The notes below the pieces were generated by a model. That model worked only from the letters and a program-made list of their open reading frames with translations. It searched no databases and had not been told where the DNA came from. DNA of 64,000 bases, taken from JAKFEW01 sp036675505. GTDB taxonomy: Bacteria > Cyanobacteriota > Sericytochromatia > S15B-MN24 > JAQBPE01. Both the position numbers and the translations under genes were made by a program. This document shows, in pieces, positions 1 through 7,004 of the stretch. Every line of letters starts with the position of its first letter. The stretch's first letter is position 1. The stretch covers positions 176,807-240,806 of the forward strand of contig JAKFEW010000139.1 of NCBI GenBank assembly GCA_036675505.1. The letters run 5' to 3'.

Positions 1-56
1 GTCAGGGCCGCGCCGGCCAACAACGCCTTCCACAAACGGGTATCGATGCGGGTCAT
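1..56 (-). CDS. 5' end of a secreted-protein gene (partial)
   Basis: Reading the minus strand from an ATG at 56-54, the frame stays open to the window edge. It encodes a short basic start (MTRIDTRLWK) followed by a hydrophobic run (ALLAGAALT), which looks like the beginning of a signal peptide. A good ribosome binding site (GGGGAGGA) lies 6 nt upstream. Only 18-19 codons are visible, so no function can be given. It is divergent from the phosphatase-like lipoprotein at 188. Confidence 0.6.
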   Translation of the reverse strand, partial: MTRIDTRLWKALLAGAAL

Positions 57-126
57 GCCAATCCTCCCCGGCGATCGCGACCGCCGACTCCAACTTCCAA
101 AATCCAAAAACGGTTAAGGTTCGGTT

Positions 127-155
127 ATTATAGGGTAAACTCTATGAAGGGGCAA
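127..155 (-). promoter_or_regulatory. Sigma-70-type promoter for the partial minus-strand gene
   Basis: On the minus strand a TTGCCC box (155-150) and a TATAAT box (132-127) are separated by 17 bp, close to the housekeeping consensus. The predicted start is near 120, giving a leader of about 64 nt before the ATG at 56. The same DNA read on the plus strand contains TATTAT (126-131), so the divergent gene at 188 may use an overlapping -10. Confidence 0.6.
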
Positions 156-187
156 GCGTTTCAACTGCAACCCCGCGGGAGGAATCT

Positions 188-1897
188 TTGATCCGGTTTC
201 GTGCGCTCGTCCCGATCCTCGCGTTGGCCTGCGTGACCCTCGCGTGCCGTCCAACCGCCGAAGGCGGCCTGCCCGAGGCCGGCGAGCCGTTGGCCATCCC
301 GACGGACGATCGGGCGGGCGCGGGTCTCGCGGCCTCGCCGGGCGCACGACCCGCCGGGGCCGCGCCGCGCGTGCGCGTCGTGCCGGGCGCCACGCCCGAG
401 CCGGCGCCACCCGGGATGGTGGTCGAGCCCAGCGAAGTCGATCCCGAGGTGTTTCCGGCCGGCGAGGGCCTCGTGACCCTCGAGGCCCCCGCGGAATGGC
501 GCGGCGCCAACAACTTGCACCTGCAGCTCGTGATGCCGAACGCCGAGGATCCGGACGCCGACGCGGTCCACGAGACCGTGGCCGTGGACGTCGAGCTGCG
601 CAAGGACGGCATCCTCCGCGATCCGGTCGTCCTGCGCACGCGCGTCGACGGCGAGCGGCTCGCCGCGGGTCAGGTGGCGCTGTTGCTCGCGAACCTGAAA
701 GATGAGTCGTACGAGCTCGTCGTGCGGGCGATCGACCGCGCGGACAAGACCATCGGCGAGGCCGAGCGGGATTTCGGGCTCGACGACGGCCGCTCGGCGC
801 CTTATCTGGTGCGCCTGCCGGCCGCGCGCGGCGACTTCAAGATCGACGAAGCGTCGCGGCCGTACCTTCAGGCCGGCACGCCGACCTCGATGACGATCAT
901 GTGGACGAGCGCCCGTTCGATCACGCCCGCCATCACCGTGAGCGACGCGGCCGGCGCCGAGGTGGTCGCGCGCGAGGAAGCGGCGGGCACGCGCCACCGC
1001 TTCGTGCTCGAGGGCCTCGAGCCAGGCGCCGCCTACCGCTGGACGGCGCGCGAGGACGGCGGGGCGATCGCGAGCGGAACGTTCCACACCAACGCCGGCC
1101 CGGAGGTGCGCAGGCTGCGCTTCGCGGCCTTCGGCGACAGCGGCCGCGGCACGCGCGCCCAATTCGAGGTGGCGCGGCGCATCGCCGCCTGGAAGCCCGA
1201 GTTCGCGCTGGTCGCGGGCGACGTGGTTTACCCCAACGGCGAGGCCAAGCACTACGAGCCGCGCTTCCTCGCGCCCTACCATGAGCTGATCAAGGGGGCG
1301 GTCTTCTATCCCAGCCTGGGCAACCACGATTACCGCACCAACAAGGCCCAGCCCTACCTGGATTTCTTCGAGGTCCCGCGCGCGGCCGAAGGGGACACGG
1401 AGCGGTACTACACGTTCCGCTGGGGCCACGCCGAATTCTTCGCCCTCGACTCGAACCAGGACTATGGCCCGGCCTCGCCGCAGACGCGCTGGTTCGAGAA
1501 GGCGCTCGCGGCCAGCGAGGCCACCTGGAAAGTCGCGTTCTTCCACCATCCGCCCTACAGCGGCGGCACGCATGGCAGCACGATGAAGCTGCGCGAGGCC
1601 TGGGAGCCGATCTTCGAGAAGCACGACGTGCAGCTCGTGGTGTCGGGCCATGATCACCACTACGAGCGCATGAAGCCGCAGGAGGCCTACGTGAAGGACG
1701 GCGTGCCGACCCACCACGTGTTGACCGGCGGCGGCGGCGCGGGGCTGCGCAGCGTCACGCCACAGGCTTTCACGGCCCATGCGGCCAGCCGCCACCATTT
1801 CGTCGGCGTGACGATCGACGATCGCACCCTCGCGTACGAGGCGATCGACAACCGCGGGACGGTCTTCGACCGGTTCAGCTACACGCTGCCGGAATAG
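188..1897 (+). CDS. Purple-acid-phosphatase-like metallophosphoesterase lipoprotein
   Basis: Predicted exported phosphoesterase that would hydrolyse phosphate esters outside the cytoplasm with a two-metal centre. The start is TTG at 188, supported by GGGAGGA five bases upstream. A lipobox (TLAC, Cys about residue 20) ends the signal peptide. Residues about 225-305 resemble the fibronectin-like N-terminal domain of purple acid phosphatases. The metal-binding blocks follow in order: GDSG (about 317), GDVVY (about 344), GNHDY (about 378), HHPPY (about 454) and GHDHHYER (about 487). At 569 aa it is long for the family because of an extra N-terminal beta-rich region of about 170 residues. Its last 19 bp overlap the convergent GMC gene. 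The substrate is unknown. Confidence 0.85.
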   Translation: MIRFRALVPILALACVTLACRPTAEGGLPEAGEPLAIPTDDRAGAGLAASPGARPAGAAPRVRVVPGATPEPAPPGMVVEPSEVDPEVFPAGEGLVTLEAPAEWRGANNLHLQLVMPNAEDPDADAVHETVAVDVELRKDGILRDPVVLRTRVDGERLAAGQVALLLANLKDESYELVVRAIDRADKTIGEAERDFGLDDGRSAPYLVRLPAARGDFKIDEASRPYLQAGTPTSMTIMWTSARSITPAITVSDAAGAEVVAREEAAGTRHRFVLEGLEPGAAYRWTAREDGGAIASGTFHTNAGPEVRRLRFAAFGDSGRGTRAQFEVARRIAAWKPEFALVAGDVVYPNGEAKHYEPRFLAPYHELIKGAVFYPSLGNHDYRTNKAQPYLDFFEVPRAAEGDTERYYTFRWGHAEFFALDSNQDYGPASPQTRWFEKALAASEATWKVAFFHHPPYSGGTHGSTMKLREAWEPIFEKHDVQLVVSGHDHHYERMKPQEAYVKDGVPTHHVLTGGGGAGLRSVTPQAFTAHAASRHHFVGVTIDDRTLAYEAIDNRGTVFDRFSYTLPE

Positions 1898-3435
1898 CTG
1901 GCCCGGCCGAAGTAGCGGGCCGGCTCCGCCAACACATGACGCGCCGCGCGGTCGGCGAGGGCGGCGATCGTGATCTGCGGATTGACGCCGAGCGAGGTCG
2001 GCATCAGGCTGCTGTCCACCACCATGAGGTTGCGCCAGCCGTGGACGCGGCCCCAGGGGTCCGTGACGCCTTTCGTGGGGTCGGCCGCCATCGCGGCGGT
2101 GCCCATCTGGTGGGCGGAGAAGGTGGCGAGGCGGTTGGGCGCGAGGTCCAACCCGTCGATCACGCGGTCCACCTGGTCCGGGCTCGTCAGCACGGGGCCG
2201 CTCACATGCGGGATCACGACCTCTCTCGCCCCCGCCGCGAAGTAGATGCGGGCGAGGGTCTTGAGGCCCTTGCGGAACTTGGCCTGGTCCTTCGGCGAGA
2301 CCAGGTAATCGATCACCGGCAAGCCGTGGCCATCCACGCGCACACGTCCCCGCCCGTCGTCGTGCAGCAGCACGATGCCGGCCGCCATGTGATCGTACTG
2401 CGCCATCAGCTTCTGCGAACGTTCGCCTGCCGCGAGCATCGCCGAGGCCATGAGGCCAGGGTAGGCGAAGACCGACTCGATGATGATGCCTTCCGGCTCG
2501 AAGTCCGGCACGTAGCTGCCGAAGTGGATGCCCTCGAAGCCGCGCACGGGCGTGTCGAACATGCCCACCACGGCAGTCGTGGGGTGGACCGTCAGGTTCT
2601 CGCCGAGCCGCCCGGAGGTGTTCGCGAGGCCGTTCTTGGCGAGCAGCACGGGCGTGCTGATCGCGCCGCCCGCGACGGCGAAGAGGTCCGCGCGCACCCG
2701 CACGCGGTGCTTGCGGCCGGTGGTGGGGTCCGTGAGCACGCCGACGGCTGCCGTGATGCGGTCGCCCGATCGCTCGAAGCCGGTCACCTCGGCCGCCGCC
2801 AGCAGCCGCGCGCCGTGGTGGATCGCCCGCGGCACGTAGGTCACGAGCATACTCTGCTTGCGGTCGTAGGCGCAGCCGAGGATGCAGAAGCCGCTTCCCA
2901 CGCAGGCCGTGCGGCTGTGCTCGAAGCGCTCGGCGCGCAGCCCGAGCTTGCGCGCGCCGTCCATCAGGAGCCGGCTGTTGGCGTTCAGCTCGCGTTCGTC
3001 GAGCCGGCGCACGTTGAGCACGAAGCGCACCTTGTCGAGGCTGGGCCGCAGGTCGGCCAGCTTGAGGTCGGGGAGGCCCCAGCCCGTGGTCCAGTCCTCG
3101 AGCACTTGCTCGGGCGGGTCGAAGCAGATCGCCCAGTTCACGGTGGTCGAGCCGCCGACGCAGTTGCCATGCAGCACCACGATGCCTCCGTCCGAGGTGG
3201 TGCGCGCGCCGCCTTCCTCGAAGAGCTTCGGCATCATATCGCGTTCGTGCTGGTTGAAGTCCTGCTTGGTGTACAGGTTGCCCTTCTCGAGCATCACCAC
3301 CGAACGCCCGCCTTCGGCGAGCTCGCTCGCGAAGACCGCGCCGCCTGCGCCCGTGCCGATCACGCACGCATCGGCCGTGAGCTCGAGGTCCCGGTCGTAA
3401 GCGACGGGTTCATAAGGCAGCCAGTCCTTGCTCAT
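1879..3435 (-). CDS. GMC-family FAD-dependent oxidoreductase
   Basis: A flavoprotein of the glucose-methanol-choline family, expected to oxidise an alcohol or sugar and pass electrons to a partner. The FAD dinucleotide fold is at the N-terminus (GTGAGG, residues 27-32). The C-terminal GMC signature holds the catalytic His (SAHQMGT, His about 442) and the paired Asn (GVNPQITIAA, Asn about 485). A Cys-containing segment (CVGSGFCILGC) is present in the middle, as in GMC members that work with a small subunit. The 518-aa length is normal. It lies 1 bp after the stop of the Tat-signal protein upstream, so the two are almost certainly co-translated as one enzyme. Confidence 0.88.
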   Translation of the reverse strand: MSKDWLPYEPVAYDRDLELTADACVIGTGAGGAVFASELAEGGRSVVMLEKGNLYTKQDFNQHERDMMPKLFEEGGARTTSDGGIVVLHGNCVGGSTTVNWAICFDPPEQVLEDWTTGWGLPDLKLADLRPSLDKVRFVLNVRRLDERELNANSRLLMDGARKLGLRAERFEHSRTACVGSGFCILGCAYDRKQSMLVTYVPRAIHHGARLLAAAEVTGFERSGDRITAAVGVLTDPTTGRKHRVRVRADLFAVAGGAISTPVLLAKNGLANTSGRLGENLTVHPTTAVVGMFDTPVRGFEGIHFGSYVPDFEPEGIIIESVFAYPGLMASAMLAAGERSQKLMAQYDHMAAGIVLLHDDGRGRVRVDGHGLPVIDYLVSPKDQAKFRKGLKTLARIYFAAGAREVVIPHVSGPVLTSPDQVDRVIDGLDLAPNRLATFSAHQMGTAAMAADPTKGVTDPWGRVHGWRNLMVVDSSLMPTSLGVNPQITIAALADRAARHVLAEPARYFGRASYSGSV

Positions 3436-3436
3436 C

Positions 3437-4057
3437 TCAGGCCCCTTCCCACTTCCGGAACACGTTCGGGTTGGGGCACGCGGCGAGCGGGCCCTGGTTG
3501 TCGAGGCCCATGCCGAAGTCGAACCGGCCGATCCAGGGGCCGGGGTAGGCGATCGCCGGCCAGGTCGCCGGCGTCATGTACGTGAGCATGCCCGTCAGGC
3601 GCACCAGCCCCGCGAACGCACGGCGCTGCAACGCGAGCGGGCCATCGCGCCAGGCGGCCAAGTAGGCGACCTGATCTGCCGGCTTGAGCGCCGTGAAGGG
3701 TCGCAGGCGGCCGGTCGTCCAGGTCAAGTCCTCGATCGCGTCGAGCAACTGACGCAGATCGGCCTGCAGCCTCGGGTTGGCCTTCGCGAAGAGCACGTCC
3801 GCAAACGTCGCCATGCCGGCCTGGCCAGCCCCAGGCTGGCCGGGCAGGTCGGGCCAGAGCGCACGCCCGGCGGCGTCGAGCGCGCCCCATTGCTTGGGTG
3901 TGAAGAACGCCAGCGGCGTGCCGGGGCCCGGGTACGCCGTCGGGGCGCAGCCCGTGAGCGGCAGGGACGTGGCGAGGGCGCCCCCGGCGAGACCGAGGGC
4001 GGCGCTGAGAAACTGACGACGGGAGATGGCGGGGGTGGTCATCGGGCGCGCTCGCAT
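3437..4057 (-). CDS. Tat-exported small subunit of a GMC dehydrogenase (gluconate 2-dehydrogenase subunit 3-like)
   Basis: The N-terminus carries a twin-arginine export signal (SRRQFLSAALGLAGG) ending near an LTGC motif, so the protein is probably exported folded and may be lipid-anchored. The rest is alpha-helical and resembles the small subunit 3 family found next to GMC dehydrogenases. Such subunits often carry the FAD partner, which itself lacks a signal peptide, across the membrane as a hitch-hiker. The downstream GMC protein indeed lacks one. The start could be 4057 or the in-frame ATG at 4042, which brings the twin arginines nearer the N-terminus. Neither has a strong ribosome binding site. 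Confidence 0.72.
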   Translation of the reverse strand: MRARPMTTPAISRRQFLSAALGLAGGALATSLPLTGCAPTAYPGPGTPLAFFTPKQWGALDAAGRALWPDLPGQPGAGQAGMATFADVLFAKANPRLQADLRQLLDAIEDLTWTTGRLRPFTALKPADQVAYLAAWRDGPLALQRRAFAGLVRLTGMLTYMTPATWPAIAYPGPWIGRFDFGMGLDNQGPLAACPNPNVFRKWEGA

Positions 4058-4099
4058 TGCCTGGTCATGATACCTGGCCGCGCCCGATCCCTGCGACGC

Positions 4100-5890
4100 T
4101 TAGTTGGCCTGTGAGGCGCAGAGGGACTTCGCCTCGTCGTAGGCGAGCAGGCCGTCGCCGTTTTGATCATAGGCGCGGGCTTCCGACATGTAGCCTTCTT
4201 TCATCTTGGCCACCTCCTCGTCGCTGGGCGCCTCGATCCAGCGCACCTGATCCAGGCGGGCCTGGGCGTATGCCTCGAACTTGATCGGCTGGTTACCGCC
4301 GCCCGCCTTCAAGAAGGTGTCGAAGCAGGCGTTGCCGCTGCCGTCCGTCGGCCGCGGGGTCGGTGTGGCGTATGGGTATGGCGTGGCCGAGGCCCAAGCC
4401 GTGGGCATCGGCGAGGGGTACGCGGTCGGATACGGGTAGGGCTCCGGCTTCGCGTAGTTGCAGTATTCGTCCTGGGTGATCACCCAGTTCTGGTCGAAGT
4501 CGTGGCTCGCGAAGCGCGTGTAGATGACGTCCTTCGAGGGAGCCGGGAACTCGTTGCGGAGCGACCAGTTGGCGAACTCTTCCCAGGTGGCCTCGCCGTT
4601 TTGGTCGGCGTCGAGCTTGTAGAAGCCGCACCAATCGGCCGGCGGTGGCGTCTCGACAGGCATCGGCGGCTCGAGGCCGCAGCTCTCTTCGAGCGAGAGG
4701 TAGCCGTCGCCGTCGCGGTCCTGCGCCTTGAACATCGAATATGGGTCGACGCTGGGCGCCTGCACCCACTCGCCCTCGCGGCCGTTGTTCGCGTAAACCA
4801 TGTCGGGCGTGACATAGTGGGCCTTGAACTCCTCGGGCGAGACCAGGCCGTCGTAGTCGGTGTCGGTGCGGAAGAAGCCGTCCTCGCAGGAGGAGGGTCC
4901 AGGCGTGTAGCCGGGCGTGGGATACGGATAAGGACCGACCGTCGGGTAGGGCTCGGGCCCCCACGAAGGCGTGGGCATCGGATGCGGCCGCTTGAGCGGC
5001 CCCTCGCAGAACTCGCGGGCGGTGATGAGGCCGTCGCCGTCGTGGTCGAACTGCGCGAAGCGGAACTTCGGGTCGTCGGGTGGGCAGGGGAAGGGCATCG
5101 GCGCCGGCGCGCCGATCACGTTGGCGTCGCCTGCCACGATGACGCCGCCGCCGTTGCTCGAGATGACGCCGCCACCGTTGCCCGCGATCCAGCCAGCGCC
5201 CGAGTCCGCGATCAAGCCGCCGCCGTTGTTCGAAATCAGGACATCACCTTCGTTCGAGACGATCTGCGCGAGCCTGCGCGTCGGGGCGAGGTTCATGCCG
5301 CCGCTCGCGATGATGGTGCCGCTGCCCATCGCGACGACGCTGCCGCCCTGGCCGGAGATGAAAGCGCCGCCCGCGCAAGGCGACTTCGGCCGCGGGCGCG
5401 AGGCGTCCCAGCCCATGAACTCCTCGATGCGCCAGGCGCCGTCCTGATCGCGATCGTACTTCGCAAAGGCGTCGTCGCAGCCCGTACCGGGCGGCGGGGG
5501 CGGCGGCGTGAGCCTGGGCTTGGGCGTCGGCGGCGTCTGCTGCCCGCCGCCTTCGCAGCCGGCGGCGTACTCCTCGGCCGACAGCTTGCGGTCGCCGTTC
5601 GCGTCCAGCTCGAGGAAGTGCTGGGCGTCGTCCGACTTCGCGTTCTTGTCGCCCTTCTCGCCGCCCTTGGCGAGGTACTCGTCGAGCGAAAGCGCCTTGT
5701 CCTTGTTTTTGTCGTACTTCGTGAAGCGATCCGCGCACGACGCATCCGTCGTGCCAGGCTCGCTGGTTGGCTTGCCGCTGCCGGTCAGGTTGACCGGCCC
5801 GGTTGGGCCGATGCCCGCCGGGAGCGTGAGCTTACAACCCGTGGCCGTCAACACCAGGCCCGCCAGGGCCACGCACGTCCGCTTCCGCAT
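4100..5890 (-). CDS. Nine-EF-hand lipoprotein with octapeptide repeats
   Basis: A 596-aa predicted calcium-binding surface lipoprotein (lipobox TATGC, Cys19). Nine EF-hand loops with the D-x-[DN]-x-D pattern begin near residues 60, 96, 146, 282, 343, 391, 427, 464 and 575. Cysteines recur just before or after many loops and may form disulfides. Between loops 3 and 4 (about 182-260) lies a different module of 8-residue units such as LISNNGGG, WIAGNGGG and VISSNGGG, with a hydrophobic pair at the start of each unit, which suggests a thin beta-solenoid. Pro/Tyr-rich linkers separate the later EF-hands. The residues just after the lipid Cys match the next gene (CKLTLP versus CQLTIP), so the two are related. 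The role is unknown; calcium-dependent adhesion or surface structure is inference. Confidence 0.8.
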   Translation of the reverse strand: MRKRTCVALAGLVLTATGCKLTLPAGIGPTGPVNLTGSGKPTSEPGTTDASCADRFTKYDKNKDKALSLDEYLAKGGEKGDKNAKSDDAQHFLELDANGDRKLSAEEYAAGCEGGGQQTPPTPKPRLTPPPPPPGTGCDDAFAKYDRDQDGAWRIEEFMGWDASRPRPKSPCAGGAFISGQGGSVVAMGSGTIIASGGMNLAPTRRLAQIVSNEGDVLISNNGGGLIADSGAGWIAGNGGGVISSNGGGVIVAGDANVIGAPAPMPFPCPPDDPKFRFAQFDHDGDGLITAREFCEGPLKRPHPMPTPSWGPEPYPTVGPYPYPTPGYTPGPSSCEDGFFRTDTDYDGLVSPEEFKAHYVTPDMVYANNGREGEWVQAPSVDPYSMFKAQDRDGDGYLSLEESCGLEPPMPVETPPPADWCGFYKLDADQNGEATWEEFANWSLRNEFPAPSKDVIYTRFASHDFDQNWVITQDEYCNYAKPEPYPYPTAYPSPMPTAWASATPYPYATPTPRPTDGSGNACFDTFLKAGGGNQPIKFEAYAQARLDQVRWIEAPSDEEVAKMKEGYMSEARAYDQNGDGLLAYDEAKSLCASQAN

Positions 5891-5898
5891 CGACCATC

Positions 5899-5934
5899 CT
5901 CCTCCCGGCCAACCGGCCGACCAGGAGTCTTATA
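5899..5934 (-). promoter_or_regulatory. -10-like box and hairpin over the ribosome binding site of the EF-hand gene
   Basis: In the 48-bp gap between the two EF-hand genes the minus strand has TATAAG (934-929 of 5,9xx) preceded by GGG. Directly after it comes an interrupted hairpin (5927-5899): CTCCT pairs with AGGAG and CGGCC with GGCCG. The AGGAG arm overlaps the ribosome binding site of the gene starting at 5890. It has no T-run, so it is not a classic terminator. A translational switch is possible but untested. Confidence 0.4.
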
Positions 5935-5938
5935 CCCT

Positions 5939-6943
5939 TCAACGCGGGCAGCGCTCGGCAGCGTCGAGGAAGTTGTCGTCGTTGCGGTCCAACTCGGCGA
6001 AGCGCTTGTATACCTGCTCCTTGGCGACGGCGTAGTCCACCGCCATGACGTCGGCCTCGTGCCGGTGCGCCTCGAAGTACTCGCCCCAGTCCACGAGCCC
6101 GTCGCGGTTGGTGTCGGCGCCTTCGTCCGCGCAGGCATCGACGGGCGGGTCGATCGGCGGCGGGGGCGGGTAGTCCGGCGGCGAAGGTGGGTAGTCCGGC
6201 GGCGGGGGTGGGTAGTCCGGCGGCGGCGGCGGATAGCCGGGCCCGATCGCCCCGGGCGGGGCGGTCCAGGCGTCGCTGAACGCGCAGAACTCACCGGGGT
6301 CGAGCCGCTTGTCGGCGTCCTGATCGAACTTGCCGAACAAGGCGAGCGCATCGGCCGGCGGCTGCGACGCGCAGCCGGGTTCCGCCTGTTCGGGAGCGTC
6401 GATGGGCCTCGCGCCGGCGTCGTTGGAGGAGAGCCAGGCCTCTTCGGACATCCCGATCGGCGGCGGTTCGTTCGGCGCCGGCATCGGCTCAGGCGCGAGC
6501 CGGGTGCAATCCGGCACCATGGTCTGGAACGCCGGTGCCTCGCCGAGCACCTCCCAGCGCGCCAGCTCGCCGAAATCGAGGCCGCCGTCCTGGTCGGCGT
6601 CGAGCCGCGCGAAGTTCTCGTCGCAAGCGCCGAACGGGCCGCCGCGCGGGCCGATCGGCGGGCCAATCGGTGGGCCGATCGCGCTCCTGTCGAGCGGCGG
6701 GCCGTCGGGCTCGCCGCGGCCAATCGGCGGCGCGACAGGCGGCCGCTCCGGCTTCCCGCCGATCGGGTCGACGCCTGGCGTCGCGGACGGCGGATCGGTC
6801 GGCTTCGCGCTCGTCGGCTCGACCTTGTGGGTGATCGAGCCGCCTCGCGGCAGGCCGTCGAGCAGCCCGTTCGGGATCGTCAGCTGGCAGCCCGGCAACG
6901 CGACGAGCGCAGCGAGCAGGACGAGGCGGTGGGTGACGGCCAT
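5939..6943 (-). CDS. EF-hand lipoprotein with proline-rich spacer
   Basis: A 334-aa relative of the preceding EF-hand lipoprotein, with a lipobox (LPGC, Cys19) and the same CQLTIP-type start of the mature protein. Four EF-hand-like loops begin near residues 115, 207, 277 and 319. The last one (DRNDDNFLDAAE) is somewhat degenerate. A Pro-Tyr repeat (YPPPPPD units, about 237-266) separates loops 2 and 3 and probably acts as a stiff spacer. An upstream Pro/Gly/Ile repeat (about 84-104) may span peptidoglycan. It likely sits on the cell envelope and binds calcium. The ATG at 6943 is chosen because AGGAGG lies 8-9 nt upstream, inside the terminator-like hairpin described separately. Confidence 0.78.
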   Translation of the reverse strand: MAVTHRLVLLAALVALPGCQLTIPNGLLDGLPRGGSITHKVEPTSAKPTDPPSATPGVDPIGGKPERPPVAPPIGRGEPDGPPLDRSAIGPPIGPPIGPRGGPFGACDENFARLDADQDGGLDFGELARWEVLGEAPAFQTMVPDCTRLAPEPMPAPNEPPPIGMSEEAWLSSNDAGARPIDAPEQAEPGCASQPPADALALFGKFDQDADKRLDPGEFCAFSDAWTAPPGAIGPGYPPPPPDYPPPPPDYPPSPPDYPPPPPIDPPVDACADEGADTNRDGLVDWGEYFEAHRHEADVMAVDYAVAKEQVYKRFAELDRNDDNFLDAAERCPR

Positions 6944-6947
6944 GCGA

Positions 6948-6981
6948 AAACCTCCTGGCGCCGGCTGGCTCCAGGAGGTTT
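6948..6981 (-). terminator. Intrinsic terminator of the glucan phosphorylase gene that also contains the next gene's RBS
   Basis: A perfect 11-bp stem (948-958 with 971-981 of 6,9xx) lies 23 nt after the glgP stop. On the minus strand the A-rich left arm AAACCTCCTGG is followed by the right arm CCAGGAGGTTT and another T, the classic terminator layout. The right arm's AGGAGG is also the ribosome binding site for the ATG at 6943. A TATGAA box (985-980) overlaps the stem base. Confidence 0.7.
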
Positions 6982-7004
6982 CATACCCGCTCGCCCGCTA
7001 GGCG

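Noticed and set aside
161..3367. Open frame of 1,068 codons on the minus strand
   Set aside because: It is antisense to the phosphatase-like gene and out of frame with the GMC gene. Its translation is Arg/Ala/Gly/Pro-rich low complexity, typical of GC-rich shadow frames.
6150..6240. Tandem DNA repeat as a possible CRISPR or minisatellite
   Set aside because: The repetition is in frame and encodes the Pro-Tyr spacer of the EF-hand lipoprotein; there are no spacers or palindromic repeats.
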